Source: Bradyrhizobium sp.
Lineage (GTDB): Bacteria > Pseudomonadota > Alphaproteobacteria > Rhizobiales > Xanthobacteraceae
Direction: 5' to 3'
NCBI RefSeq assembly: GCF_004799405.1
Contig: NZ_SSMW01000030.1
Location: 1-44,550, forward strand
Length of the DNA: 44,550 nt
Shown here: one piece after another, positions 1 to 9,174 of the stretch
How the letters are laid out: every line of letters starts with the position of its first letter
Numbering within the stretch: the first letter of the stretch is position 1
Notes under the pieces: model-generated
The model's database searches: none
Seen by the model: the letters and a program-made list of their open reading frames with translations, nothing else
What the model was told of the DNA's origin: nothing
Made by a program: the position numbers and the translations under genes

Positions 1-398
1 ATCGCCCTATCGAAATCGCTTATGGCATTTTCGTATTGCTTGAGATCGTTAAGAACGGCCCCCCGGTCATTCCATGTTTCAGGAGCTTTTGCATTGAGGC
101 GGATGGCGTTGTTGAACTGCTCCAGCGCCTGCTGAAACTTGCCAAGCCTTTTCGAGATCAAGCCGTAGTTGTAGTAGGAAACATCCGAACTCTGGTTGAG
201 TTTGATCGCTTTCGAGATAAGCGGCTCCGCCTCCGCATGGCGGTCCATGCTCACAAGAACCACCGTCAGAAGATTGAGCACTGAAATATTGTCGGGCAGC
301 CGCTTCAGAAGCTTTTTGAAGAGCCGCTCGGCGTCGACAGGCCTCCCGCTGTTCATCGCTTTGACAGCTTCCTGGAATGTCTGTTCCACGGTACTCAT
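1..398 (-). CDS. TPR-repeat protein, N-terminal part (runs off left edge)
   Basis: The minus strand from the ATG at 398 reads MSTVEQTFQEAVKAMNSGR and stays open to the window edge, so the C-terminus is missing. Helical repeats of about 34 residues follow the TPR pattern, with pairs such as SYYNYGLISKRLGKFQQAL and ETWNDRGAVLNDLKQYENA. TPR repeats are protein-interaction scaffolds. In rhizobia such N-termini often precede a glycosyltransferase or methyltransferase domain, but the part that would show this lies outside the window. No signal peptide is seen. It lies just downstream of another TPR protein on the same strand with a gap of about 70 bases, so the two may be co-transcribed. The repeat class is clear; the function is unknown. 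Confidence 0.75.
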   Translation of the reverse strand, partial: MSTVEQTFQEAVKAMNSGRPVDAERLFKKLLKRLPDNISVLNLLTVVLVSMDRHAEAEPLISKAIKLNQSSDVSYYNYGLISKRLGKFQQALEQFNNAIRLNAKAPETWNDRGAVLNDLKQYENAISDFDRA

Positions 399-468
399 AT
401 GCAAACTGACCTGACGGATATTCTGGACGGCGGAATACAGAGACTACCAATTCGCGGCGGCCAGGGCT

Positions 469-2319
469 TCAGTGCGCGTTCTTGCCCACCATGAAGACAT
501 ACATGCCCCAAAAGGTCTCCGGATGATCGGCTTCGAAGCGGTGCCACTGATCCAAGTTAGCCTCATCGGCCGCGCCCGGAAACTGCTTATGAAATTTTTC
601 AATCACCGTCGGGTCGTCAAAGGGTTCAAAGGCCAGGAAGGACAGATCATTATCGTTCAGAAATGCCGCGATCTCGGGAATGGTAAAGCGATGTTCCATG
701 ACGTTAAAGAGCAGGTCGCGGCAGCCGCTCATGCTGTAGAAATCATTCGCGTCGATCAGCATTTTCCAGTGTTCCGCCTCACGGATGATGTCCTGGCGAC
801 ACCTTCTTATGTCGCCGGCCGTGGCGCGATAACCGCGCGCTGCGATGTGGGCGCGGGCCTCCGCGATAACGTGGCGCGCCAAATCGCTGTATAACCCGAT
901 GCGCATCCCGCCACCTGGTCGCAGCAGTGAGACCAGCACACGCCAGCCGGCGGTCGGCTCGGCAAGATGATGGAGCACACCGATCGACTCGATGCTATCG
1001 AACGTGCGACCGATCGTGCCTAATTCCAGAATATCCGCTTGCGCGTACTCGATATTGCGCAAGCCCAGTTCGCGTGTCTTTCGGCGCGCGTAGGCGAGAC
1101 TGGCCAGACTGACGTCGACCGCGAGCAAACGGGCATTCGGGTAGACTTGCGCGATCTGAACCGCGTGCAGGCCGGTGCCGCAGCCTGCGATCAGAATGTC
1201 CAGTACGGCCTGACGATCCGCTGTCGGAAGGGTCCTTCCCCGCGCCTGATCGGCCGCGAATGCGTTCAGTGGGTTGATTGTCCAGCGCGGATAAGGATTT
1301 TCCTCGTATTGGCGCATCACCTGCAATGATACGCTGTTCTTGATGGGGGCGAGCGTCGCAATGGCGGTGCGCTCGCCCGCTTCCTCAAGTGGCTCGCGGA
1401 GCTGCACCTGTAACAGGCCGGCCACGGCCGCAGGCCAATCCCGGTCCAGAAGCGCTTCCGCCATCGGCATGGTATGGAGTGGGAAATAGGCCGCAACTAC
1501 CGCCAGCGCGAGCGGCGTTATGGCAGTCCCTGATGCGAGGTCCTGCAGCAATCGATCGCGCAGCGTGTTCGCGAGCCCGCTTTCCGCTTCGGCCTGCACG
1601 TAGACATACTCGTTGATGAAGCACTGCCGAGCGAGCGCGCAAGCAAAGGCGACTACATTGTTGTCGATTTCACCGTTATCTTCGTCCTGCTCACCTGCAA
1701 GCCGCAGCAACTCCGCACGCGCATATCCGAGTAACGCTTCAAGTCGCACGCTTGGCAGCGTCATCGCTTCCATCGCACAGCGCAGGAAGAGGTCGTTTGC
1801 AAGCGGGATGACGCTTTCCGTGCCGAACAATTCGGCGTTGGTTACGGGCAGCGGCGACTTGCCGGCAATCCGCGCGACATACCTGGAGATGATGGGACTC
1901 TGCAGGATGAATGTGACGGCCTTCTCGTCCATGCCGAGCGCAAGCGCTTTGCTGAAATGCGCGCTCGCTTTAGCGCGATTGCCTAAAGCCTGGTAGGAAT
2001 TGCCGGCATTGTAATAGCAGGCGGCGTTCACCTCGTCCGAAGCAATCGCTTTCGCGAACATCTTCACTGCGCCCCGGTGATCGCCGGATGCCTGCGCCAT
2101 CAGACCGAGAAGATTAAGGCTTTGCACGTGCGCAGGCTCGCGCGCGAGAATTTGACGGCAAACCTCTTGCGCTTCGTTAATGCGGCCCGCCCCGCGCAAA
2201 CGGCTTGCCTCAGCGGCGAGGTCGACGATGCTGACGCCAGCCGACAAGGCAAGCGCGTTTGGCCTCCTTGCAGACTCCTCGCGTCGCTTATTGGCCGCAC
2301 GTCGTTCTTTTCGGTTCAT
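469..2319 (-). CDS. TPR protein with C-terminal class I SAM-dependent methyltransferase domain
   Basis: 616 residues. The N-terminus is strongly basic (MNRKERRAANKRREESARR), followed by TPR-like helices over roughly residues 30-130 (for example LNLLGLMAQASGDHRGAVK). A long helical middle follows. A class I methyltransferase fold then starts near residue 374: DILIAGCGTG is the glycine-rich SAM loop (motif I), LLAVDVSLASLAYAR supplies the acidic ribose-binding end of strand 2, and IGVLHHL fits motif IV. The substrate cannot be read from the sequence. TPR-methyltransferase fusions of this build are frequent in Bradyrhizobium. The ATG at 2319 is preceded by GACGGGAC. It sits upstream of the partial TPR gene on the same strand. 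The domain call is firm; the biological role is not known. Confidence 0.85.
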   Translation of the reverse strand: MNRKERRAANKRREESARRPNALALSAGVSIVDLAAEASRLRGAGRINEAQEVCRQILAREPAHVQSLNLLGLMAQASGDHRGAVKMFAKAIASDEVNAACYYNAGNSYQALGNRAKASAHFSKALALGMDEKAVTFILQSPIISRYVARIAGKSPLPVTNAELFGTESVIPLANDLFLRCAMEAMTLPSVRLEALLGYARAELLRLAGEQDEDNGEIDNNVVAFACALARQCFINEYVYVQAEAESGLANTLRDRLLQDLASGTAITPLALAVVAAYFPLHTMPMAEALLDRDWPAAVAGLLQVQLREPLEEAGERTAIATLAPIKNSVSLQVMRQYEENPYPRWTINPLNAFAADQARGRTLPTADRQAVLDILIAGCGTGLHAVQIAQVYPNARLLAVDVSLASLAYARRKTRELGLRNIEYAQADILELGTIGRTFDSIESIGVLHHLAEPTAGWRVLVSLLRPGGGMRIGLYSDLARHVIAEARAHIAARGYRATAGDIRRCRQDIIREAEHWKMLIDANDFYSMSGCRDLLFNVMEHRFTIPEIAAFLNDNDLSFLAFEPFDDPTVIEKFHKQFPGAADEANLDQWHRFEADHPETFWGMYVFMVGKNAH

Positions 2320-2573
2320 GTCCCGTCAACCGGTCCAATCGGTAAACCGCCGACGAACAGCACACCGCAAAGGCAGCGGTTCGGGGCTGCGCATCAACCA
2401 ACCACGCGCGGCAGACATAGGGCGGATCGCGCTTGCAGCCAAGAATAATCTACCACATGGGTTGTTGGACGGCGGATGTCTCGTATCGCACGGCTAAGCT
2501 TTCGGCAGATGCGGCATTTCGGACAGACTGCCGGTTGCCGAAACTGCCCTGTCACGGCGCGGACAAGATTGTT

Positions 2574-4154
2574 TCAACCGGACTCGTCGTCGGCAAGCGG
2601 GCCTTGCGGTTGCGGACCCGCGAATAGAACCAGCAACAGTCCGAACAGCGCCACGCCGGCAAGCAGCGCCCAGGCTTCATCGGTGCTGAGCGCGAATGCC
2701 GCCTTCTCGACCATCGGACGGAGGTATGCTTCGACGGTGGCGTCCGACACGCCGGCGGGCCGGTGGGTAAACAGCTCAACATCGAGCCCGATCGCCTGCG
2801 CCGCGGTCATATCGCCCGCGATCAGGCGGTCGCGAAGCGCTTCGGCATGTCCGCCGGTTCGTCCGTAGAGGATGGTATCGATCAGCGCGATACCGATCGC
2901 GCCGCCGAGATTCCGCATCAGGTTGAACAGGCCGCTTGCGTCCGGCACCTGGGGCGCGGTCAGCGCCCCCAGCGCCAGGCGGGTCGGAGGCAGCAGGCAA
3001 AACATGATCGCGACGCCGCGCAGAACCTGCGGCCAGAACATCTCGTCGAAATCGGCGACGCGGCTCTGGAACGCGCTGCAACCCAGTCCGAGCGCGAACA
3101 GGCCGAACCCGGCCGCCGACAACAACCGCGGATCGAGCCTGCTTTCCAGCGCGCCGGCCACCGGCGCGGCCGCCAGTTGTGAAGCGCCGGTGACCAGCAT
3201 GACGATGCCGATTTCAAACGCATCGTGATGCCGAACGAAGGCGAGGAAGACCGGCATCAAATAGACCGAGCCGAACAATCCGACGCCGAGGCAGAAGCTG
3301 AGAGCGCAACCGATCGCAAACGAACGCGTCTTCAACGTCGATAGCTCGACCACCGGATGCGCCGCCTTGAGCGTCCTCGTGACGAAGACAGCGGCCGCGG
3401 CCGCGCTCACGAGGAACAGGCCGCAGCACCAGGGAGAAAGCCAGCCATCGCGCGGGGCTTGCTTGAGGCCGATTTCTAGGCTTGCCAGCGCTGCGGCCAT
3501 GAGCGCCAGAGCAGGCCCGTCGAGCGTGACCAGATCGGAAAAAAGCGGTTTTTCGCGCGGCAGCAGGAAAGGCGTGGCGGCGGCGGCGACGACGCCGGGG
3601 ACGACATTGACGAGAAACAGCCAGTGCCAGGAATAGGTGTCGGTGATCCAGCCCCCGACCACCGGGCCGACAGTAGGCGCAAGCACCGCTATAATGCCGG
3701 CCATCGTGGTTGCTACCGGCTGCAAACGGGCCGGAAACAGCAGGAAGACCGCGGAAAAAACCGCGGGGATCAGCGTGCCGCCGGCAAAGCCCTGGATCAC
3801 ACGAAAGCTGACGAGCGTCACAAGGCTGCCGCTGAACGCGCAGCCGATGGAAGCAAGAGTAAAGAGACTGATGGCGATAACGAACAGCCACCGCAACGTC
3901 AGCACTCGCGTAAGCCATCCGGTCAGCGGGATGGCCGTGATCTCGGCGATCAGATACGCCGTCTGAATCCAGCTCATCGTATCCGGCGAAATCGCAAGCG
4001 CGCGCTGGATCGCCGGCAGCGACGCCGCGACCACCTGGATGTCGAGGATCGCCATGAACATGCCGAGGCACATCAGGGCAAAGCCGCACCATGTGGCGGC
4101 GCCGGTCCGCCTCGCCTCGGCAGCCGCTTCGCCCGCTGCGCGCTCCGCGCTCAC
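2574..4154 (-). CDS. DHA2-family (EmrB/QacA) MFS efflux transporter
   Basis: 526 residues with about 14 hydrophobic segments, the size and topology of the DHA2 drug:H+ antiporter branch of the major facilitator superfamily. Family marks include FMAILDIQVVAASLPAIQ in the first membrane segment, the A-motif region GWLTRVLTLRWLFV, and the motif C stretch APTVGPVVGGW in the fifth segment. It is an inner-membrane exporter driven by proton exchange. Its ATG overlaps the stop of the upstream methyltransferase-like gene by four bases (ATGA), so it is translationally coupled to a type III polyketide synthase operon. The natural inference is that it exports the operon's product or protects against it. 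The substrate is not visible in the sequence. Confidence 0.9.
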   Translation of the reverse strand: MSAERAAGEAAAEARRTGAATWCGFALMCLGMFMAILDIQVVAASLPAIQRALAISPDTMSWIQTAYLIAEITAIPLTGWLTRVLTLRWLFVIAISLFTLASIGCAFSGSLVTLVSFRVIQGFAGGTLIPAVFSAVFLLFPARLQPVATTMAGIIAVLAPTVGPVVGGWITDTYSWHWLFLVNVVPGVVAAAATPFLLPREKPLFSDLVTLDGPALALMAAALASLEIGLKQAPRDGWLSPWCCGLFLVSAAAAAVFVTRTLKAAHPVVELSTLKTRSFAIGCALSFCLGVGLFGSVYLMPVFLAFVRHHDAFEIGIVMLVTGASQLAAAPVAGALESRLDPRLLSAAGFGLFALGLGCSAFQSRVADFDEMFWPQVLRGVAIMFCLLPPTRLALGALTAPQVPDASGLFNLMRNLGGAIGIALIDTILYGRTGGHAEALRDRLIAGDMTAAQAIGLDVELFTHRPAGVSDATVEAYLRPMVEKAAFALSTDEAWALLAGVALFGLLLVLFAGPQPQGPLADDESG

Positions 4155-4666
4155 GGCGTGCCGCGCACAATCGCTTCGCGGGACATGGCCAAAGCGCGGT
4201 TCTCGGCGCGGATGCGGACCACCAGGACCGCCGCGTTAAGGATCGTAAAGACGGCAGCCAGCAGCGGAAGGTTCAAGGCCAACGGAAGCACGGCGATTTC
4301 GCCGGCAACGACGGCGTAGTTGGGGTGCGACAGAAATCGATAGGGTCCCGCCGATACCAGGGGGTGTTCCGGCAGAATAATGATCCGGGTCGTCCACCGC
4401 GGGCCGAGCGTGCGGACCACCCAGAACCGAAAGCCCTGCAAAACGAGATAGCCGCACAAGGCCACGACGTTGACCGGTTGATCGCGCCCCAGTACCCACA
4501 TTGATATCAGCCAGGCCGCGTGCACCGCGACGATCAGCAGATAATGGCGTGGCGCCACCTCGACGGCGCCGCGAGCCAGCAGCCTGCCGGTGTTATAGCG
4601 TGAAACGGCGAGTTCGCCGGCGCGCTGCAGCGTGACGAGGCCGAGAATGAGTTCGGCCGGTGTCAC
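4151..4666 (-). CDS. Isoprenylcysteine carboxyl methyltransferase-like membrane enzyme
   Basis: 171 residues, mostly membrane segments. The C-terminal half carries the ICMT/PEMT signature: GPYRFLSHPNY with H114, P115, N116 and Y117, then E123 in AVVAGE, which binds SAM in this fold. Despite the name, bacterial members paired with type III polyketide synthases are known to O-methylate alkylresorcinol- or alkylpyrone-type products (the Streptomyces srsB and Bacillus bpsB pairs). The ATG at 4666 overlaps the stop of the polyketide synthase gene by four bases, and its own stop overlaps the exporter start by four, so it is the middle cistron of a coupled operon. A role in methylating the polyketide is inference from this context. 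Confidence 0.85.
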   Translation of the reverse strand: MTPAELILGLVTLQRAGELAVSRYNTGRLLARGAVEVAPRHYLLIVAVHAAWLISMWVLGRDQPVNVVALCGYLVLQGFRFWVVRTLGPRWTTRIIILPEHPLVSAGPYRFLSHPNYAVVAGEIAVLPLALNLPLLAAVFTILNAAVLVVRIRAENRALAMSREAIVRGTP

Positions 4667-5712
4667 GCGGCGTGCCTTAGCGTGACGCAGCTGGCGGTGA
4701 AACCGGGTCCGAGCGCCGTCAGCAGCGAGCGTGCCGGCAACCCCCGCGCGCGGGCCTGTTCGAGCACGAACAGCACCGTGGGCGAAGACATGTTGCCGTA
4801 GTCGGCAAGGACCTGCCGCTCGTCCGCGAGTGTCCCCTGATTGAGCGCGAACGCCGTCTCCAGCGCGCTCACCACCCTGGCGCCACCGGGATGGCAGATG
4901 AAGCGGTCAACTTCCGCCATCGAGAGCTGCATGCCCGCCAGGATCTTCGTCACCGCGGCGTTGAGATGCGCGGTGACGAAATTGGGGATGGTTCGGCGGA
5001 AGATCACGCCGAACCCTTCCGGGTCGACCCGCCATCCCATGATGCCGAGCGTATCCGGCCAAAGCTGTTCGCCGGTGCACTCGATCCGCGTTGCGCCGCC
5101 ATCGCCGGCACGCAATATGATCGCCGCCGCCCCGTCGCCGAACAGGCTGATGGCAACGATATTGGCCTTGGTGAGTTCGTCATGGCGAAGCGCCAGCGAA
5201 CAGAGCTCAAGCGTCACCAGCAGCACATTGGTGCCCGGTCGCGCCTGCGCCAGCCGCGATGCGATCGACAGGCCTGAAACCCCGCCGGCGCAGCCGAGAC
5301 CGAACACCGGCACACGCGTGACGTCGGACCGGAAACCCATCCGCGCAAAGGCGCGCGCTTCGAGCGAAGGCGTTGCAATCCCGGTGGAACAGACGGTCAC
5401 GACGGTGTCGATATCGCCGGCGACGAGGTGTGCGGCAGCCAGCGCGTTGCCGGCAACATCGACAAACAGCGCGTCGGCGCCTTCGAGAAACGCCTCGGTG
5501 CGTTCCGGCCATCCGCGCCGTTCCAGATACCAGTCGAACGGCTTCACGCCATGACGCTTGATCACTCCGGTATTCGAAAAAATGCCGGCAAGCGTTTCGA
5601 ATTCGGGAAAGCGGGCGCCGAACCCAACTCTGGCCGCGGCCAGAACATCCTTCTGCAAAAACACGTAAGGCGGGACGGCTGTCGCGAGCGAGACCAGGGC
5701 AGCCGTCGTCAT
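4663..5712 (-). CDS. Type III polyketide synthase (chalcone/stilbene synthase family)
   Basis: 349 residues, slightly shorter than plant enzymes and in the range of bacterial type III synthases. The catalytic triad is complete: Cys141 in VFGLGCAGGVSG, His274 in FICHPGGARV and Asn307 in ADYGNMSSPT. FGDGAAAIIL and the C-terminal GPGFTAS are the usual family motifs. These homodimers extend an acyl-CoA starter with malonyl-CoA and cyclise it to resorcinols, pyrones or phloroglucinols; the starter is not predictable here. I chose the ATG at 5712 because GGAG lies upstream at normal distance and it begins the conserved N-terminus; an in-frame start at 5778 would add residues unlike the family. It is first in an operon with the methyltransferase-like gene and the exporter. 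Confidence 0.92.
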   Translation of the reverse strand: MTTAALVSLATAVPPYVFLQKDVLAAARVGFGARFPEFETLAGIFSNTGVIKRHGVKPFDWYLERRGWPERTEAFLEGADALFVDVAGNALAAAHLVAGDIDTVVTVCSTGIATPSLEARAFARMGFRSDVTRVPVFGLGCAGGVSGLSIASRLAQARPGTNVLLVTLELCSLALRHDELTKANIVAISLFGDGAAAIILRAGDGGATRIECTGEQLWPDTLGIMGWRVDPEGFGVIFRRTIPNFVTAHLNAAVTKILAGMQLSMAEVDRFICHPGGARVVSALETAFALNQGTLADERQVLADYGNMSSPTVLFVLEQARARGLPARSLLTALGPGFTASCVTLRHAA

Positions 5713-5982
5713 CGCAGCGTTTCTCCGGTTGCTTCCACTACACAACAGGGAAACATCGCCGCGGATCGAATATTTCAATGGCTTTGAAAAATCGTCCGCC
5801 GAACGTCACTTAAAACTGAAATATGGCGCAATTCGTCGTTTCGCGGCGTCGTCACCGGCTAATGTGATGCAGAGGGCGCTTCAGCCGCCAGGAATACACC
5901 TGAAACCCGCAAACCCCGCCGTGCCACTGTCTTTTCCGGATCTGCCGCACGCGAACCGGTATCCACTTCGCTCGAAAACGCT

Positions 5983-6245
5983 CTAATGGGTGGTGATCCA
6001 GGCGCGGGCCTCACGCTGGGCCACGGCGATCTCGACCTCGGACATCATCGCGGCGACTTCGCGGCGCAGCTCGATGGCGTCGATGCGGCCCTTGAGGGCT
6101 GCGAGGTTGAACCACTTGTGCGCGGCGACGAGATTGACCACGCCGGAACGCTCGCCCAATACAGGCCGCGCTCGAACAGCACGTCGGGGATCGCGCTTGC
6201 TTCCACCGGCGTCGCCATGTCCAGATCGATATGCCCCTGAAACAT
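5983..6245 (-). pseudogene. Frameshifted Sel1-repeat-like small protein
   Basis: From the ATG at 6245 the reading frame gives MFQGHIDLDMATPVEASA and then VLFERGLY, after which it loses protein-like character. Moving one frame over near 6158 restores GERSGVVNLVAAHKWFNLAA, then GRIDAIELRREVAAMMSEVE and a clean end ARAWITTH with TAG at 5983-5985. Joined, the two parts give a product of about 86 residues that resembles the short Sel1-like proteins common in Bradyrhizobium, where the AHKWFNLAA core is typical. A single missing base in the TATTGGGC stretch explains the break. It may be a real mutation or a sequencing error, since the downstream half is otherwise intact. The function of the intact family is not known to me. 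Confidence 0.7.
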
Positions 6246-6251
6246 CCGAAG

Positions 6252-6258
6252 TCTCCTT
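6252..6258 (-). promoter_or_regulatory. Strong Shine-Dalgarno site fixing the Sel1-like start
   Basis: The minus strand reads AAGGAGA six bases before the ATG at 6245. This near-perfect site sets the start and rules out the longer in-frame reading that begins at 6302. Confidence 0.7.
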
Positions 6259-6929
6259 TTTATTTTTGCCGCCCTCGCGCCCCGCGCGCGGCTCCCGTCC
6301 AACCGTTAAACGTCCCGTTATTCCCCCACGCCGTTTGCCGGCTTGTCGGGATGATCATGACCGATCAAATTTGAAGGGCAGTTTAAGCATCGCGATGAAT
6401 CGAATGTGAATGCGAGCAAGGCTTCTGCCGCAGCGCAAGGCAGAAACGCCCATTTCACAGGGGTTTCGCCGATTCATGAAATTTGGTTTACCCTGCCGTT
6501 TGGCGAAGCGATAACCATTGGCGCAATCGCGCACCGCAGTTCACGCGGTCGGCACGACCGGTTGCGGAAGGATTTTGCATTCACCGAAGGATTTTGAGAA
6601 ATCCGAGCATCAGGCTCTATCGGCTCCGATGGGAACGAGGGCGTCGGCGAACACGTCAGGACCAGATTTCACGTGAGGCTTCGCAGCCGGTGAAATTGCG
6701 GACCTAAATATCCGCACCGAACGAAGAAAACCTGTTTCTTCTGCCAGACCGGTCCTCGCAAGAGCGAGCCCTTCGAAAATCCGATCCAGCCGTTTGACCT
6801 GATGTCTCGCCGACACCCTCTTTCGTCGACCAGAGCCGCCGATCGGAATCTGCCTTAGAAAAGCAAATCGTCCTGAAGGCTCGTGTGACGTGCCGGCATC
6901 AAGCCGCCGGCAATTTTCGTAAGCGAGAT
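6259..6929. other. Gene-poor intergenic stretch
   Basis: No convincing coding region on either strand. A direct repeat GAAGGATTTTG occurs at 6567-6577 and 6586-6596, a 19-base period. A 7-base inverted repeat (TGCCGGC, 8-base loop, GCCGGCA) at 6891-6912 lies just beyond the stop of the lysine-rich peptide gene. It could end that transcript, but no T-run follows it on the minus strand. Nothing else stands out. Confidence 0.5.
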
Positions 6930-7022
6930 TTACTTCTTCTTCTTGGCGACCTTGCGGGTCTTCTTCGCAGTCTTCTTCACTGCGCTCTTCGCTTTCTTTG
7001 CCTTCTTAGCTTTCTTGGCCAT
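6930..7022 (-). CDS. 30-residue lysine/alanine-rich histone H1-like peptide
   Basis: The minus strand reads MAKKAKKAKKAKSAVKK, then TAKKTRKVAKKKK and TAA. Sixteen of 30 residues are lysine, one is arginine, and none are acidic. The composition matches the bacterial histone H1/AlgP-like C-terminal tails that bind DNA or RNA through charge. A Shine-Dalgarno AGGAGG sits at 7028-7033, five bases before the ATG, which strongly supports translation. Very small KAKK-type proteins are widespread in Bradyrhizobium. It stands alone, with more than 500 bases free of genes on both sides, so it probably has its own promoter. A role in nucleoid compaction or RNA binding is inference only. Confidence 0.75.
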   Translation of the reverse strand: MAKKAKKAKKAKSAVKKTAKKTRKVAKKKK

Positions 7023-7033
7023 GTTGCCCTCCT

Positions 7034-7575
7034 AAGTTAGTGAGATGGCTTAATCGCTGCGTGCACTCGGGAATCGAATGCACTGCATCCCGAATACACC
7101 AACACATTGAAAAAAACAGCGTCCTGCTTAAGGAAGTATTTACGCGACAAGGCGGGAGCGCACGACGCGCATCGATCGACAACGCAACAACGCATTCGCA
7201 TGACGCTGCCGACAACACGCCAAAATCCTGCGCCGGCAATTATCAAAAATGCCGAAAACGCTTGCGCCACCGATGTTTTCGTTATTTGCACGATTGATCG
7301 ATGACGCGCGCGCGACATCATCGCGCCGTAGCGATGCGGGTCAAAAACGCGTTGCGCGGACTCTGAGTCGTGGATTTTGGCAATGAAAAAATTTTCACGT
7401 TCCCCGGCTTCGCGCGTCATCGCCGCTCGCCAAAGCGGCATTTTTGCGCGAATCGCCGCGACTGATTCGCGAGGCGATTTTTCATCCGCGCGATATTCAT
7501 CGATCGTTATCCATGATCGATGCGCGCGCCGAGGCGACGCCGCGCCATCGCGCCGGCGTCTCATCTTGCAGAGGT
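7034..7575. other. Intergenic stretch without a supported gene
   Basis: Between the lysine-rich peptide and gatB no reading frame looks like a protein. A minus-strand frame stays open for 175 codons, but its composition is erratic and it has no recognisable motif. The segment is rich in CGCG and GATCGATC-type words. A short inverted repeat (CGATGA at 7299-7304, TCATCG at 7318-7323) flanks an alternating CG run. It probably holds the promoter of the lysine-rich gene and the 3' end of the gatB transcript. Confidence 0.45.
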
Positions 7576-9060
7576 TCAGATGCCGAGTTTGGACTTGAGC
7601 AGATCGTTCACGGCTTGCGGGTTGGCCTTGCCGCCCGATGACTTCATCACCTGGCCGACGAACCAGCCGATCAACTGCGGCTTGGCGCGGGCTTGCGCGA
7701 CTTTGTCCGGGTTGGCGGCGACGATGTCGTCGACCACTTTCTCGATCACGCCGAGGTCCGTGACCTGCTTCATGCCGCGCGCCTCGACCAGTGTGCGCGG
7801 ATCGCCGCCTTCCTGCCAGACGATCTCGAACAGGTCCTTGGCGATCTTGCCGGAGATGGTGGTGTCACCGATCAGATCGACAATGGTTCCAAGCTGGATG
7901 GCTGAAACCGGCGACGCAGCGATATCGAGCCCTTCCTTGTTGAGCCGGCCGAACAGCTCGTTGATGACCCAGTTGGCGGCGAGCTTGCCGTCGCGGGCCT
8001 TGTCTGCGAGCCTCGACAGCACGGCTTCATAGAAGTCGGCACTTTCGCGCTCGCTCACCAGCACGCTGGCGTCGTAAGGCGACAGGCCGAAGTCGGCGAT
8101 GAAGCGCGCCTTCTTCTGGTCCGGCAATTCCGGCAGTTTGGCCCTGAGGTCGTCGACAATGGCCTGGCTGAACTCGAGCGGCAGCAGGTCGGGATCCGGG
8201 AAATAGCGATAGTCGTGCGCCTCCTCCTTGGTGCGCATCGAGCGGGTTTCGCCCTTGTCCGGGTCGTAGAGCCGGGTTTCCTGATCAATGGCGCCGCCAT
8301 CTTCCAGGATTTCGATCTGCCGTCGCGCCTCATATTCGATGGCGTCGCCGATAAAGCTGATCGAGTTCATGTTCTTGATCTCGCAGCGGGTGCCGAGCGG
8401 CCCGCCGGGCTTGCGCACGGAGACGTTGACGTCGGCGCGCAGGTTGCCTTTTTCCATGTCGCCGTCGCAGCTGCCGAGATAGCGCAGGATCGAACGCAGC
8501 TTCGTCACATAGGCCTTGGCCTGCTCGGACGAGTGGATGTCGGGCTTGGAGACGATCTCCATCAAGGCGACGCCGGACCGGTTGAGGTCCACCAACGACT
8601 GGGTCGGGTTCTGGTCGTGCAGTAACTTGCCGGCGTCCTGCTCGAGATGCAGTCGCTCGATGCCGACAGCGACGCTCTCGCCGCTCGCCAGTTCGACGAC
8701 CACTTCGCCCTCGCCCACGATCGGCGATTTGTACTGGCTGATCTGGTAACCCTGCGGCAGGTCCGGATAGAAATAGTTCTTGCGGTCGAACACCGAGCGC
8801 AGGTTGATCTTTGCGTTTAGCCCGAGGCCGGTGCGAACCGCTTGCCTGATACATTCCTCGTTGATCACGGGCAGCATGCCCGGCATCGCCGCATCGACCA
8901 GCGAGACATGGCTGTTGGGCGGGCCGCCGAATTCGGTCGAGGCTCCGGAAAACAGCTTCGAATTCGAGGTCACCTGGGCATGGATTTCCAGCCCGATCAC
9001 CATTTCCCAGTCGCCGGTGGCGCCTTTGATCAGCTTCGACGGTTTGACCGACACGTTCAT
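7576..9060 (-). CDS. gatB: Asp-tRNA(Asn)/Glu-tRNA(Gln) amidotransferase subunit B
   Basis: 494 residues, full length. GatB is the kinase and tRNA-binding subunit of GatCAB, which converts misacylated Glu-tRNA(Gln) and Asp-tRNA(Asn) to the amide forms in the cytosol. The N-terminal cradle shows [19 protein letters not shown], the [11 protein letters not shown] block, and the GEIT-like region around [12 protein letters not shown]. The YqeY-like tRNA-binding tail ends in [17 protein letters not shown]. The ATG at 9060 begins [13 protein letters not shown] as in relatives; a GTG nine bases upstream (9069) is in frame but less likely. No strong Shine-Dalgarno is seen. It is separated from gatA and gatC by about 2.2 kb carrying two opposite-strand genes, so it probably has its own promoter. 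Confidence 0.97.
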   Translation of the reverse strand: MNVSVKPSKLIKGATGDWEMVIGLEIHAQVTSNSKLFSGASTEFGGPPNSHVSLVDAAMPGMLPVINEECIRQAVRTGLGLNAKINLRSVFDRKNYFYPDLPQGYQISQYKSPIVGEGEVVVELASGESVAVGIERLHLEQDAGKLLHDQNPTQSLVDLNRSGVALMEIVSKPDIHSSEQAKAYVTKLRSILRYLGSCDGDMEKGNLRADVNVSVRKPGGPLGTRCEIKNMNSISFIGDAIEYEARRQIEILEDGGAIDQETRLYDPDKGETRSMRTKEEAHDYRYFPDPDLLPLEFSQAIVDDLRAKLPELPDQKKARFIADFGLSPYDASVLVSERESADFYEAVLSRLADKARDGKLAANWVINELFGRLNKEGLDIAASPVSAIQLGTIVDLIGDTTISGKIAKDLFEIVWQEGGDPRTLVEARGMKQVTDLGVIEKVVDDIVAANPDKVAQARAKPQLIGWFVGQVMKSSGGKANPQAVNDLLKSKLGI

Positions 9061-9174
9061 GCGAGGCACGCCATATATAAACGCTCCACTCTGCCTGTTG
9101 GGTTAGATGCGGACGTTGTATTTTACACTCACGGGTTTAAAACTGGTTTCCGGTTTGAACGACATGATAGAATA

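Noticed and set aside
7037..7564. Minus-strand open frame of 175 codons between the lysine-rich peptide and gatB
   Set aside because: Erratic composition, no motif, no ribosome-binding site; the openness is expected in high-GC DNA.
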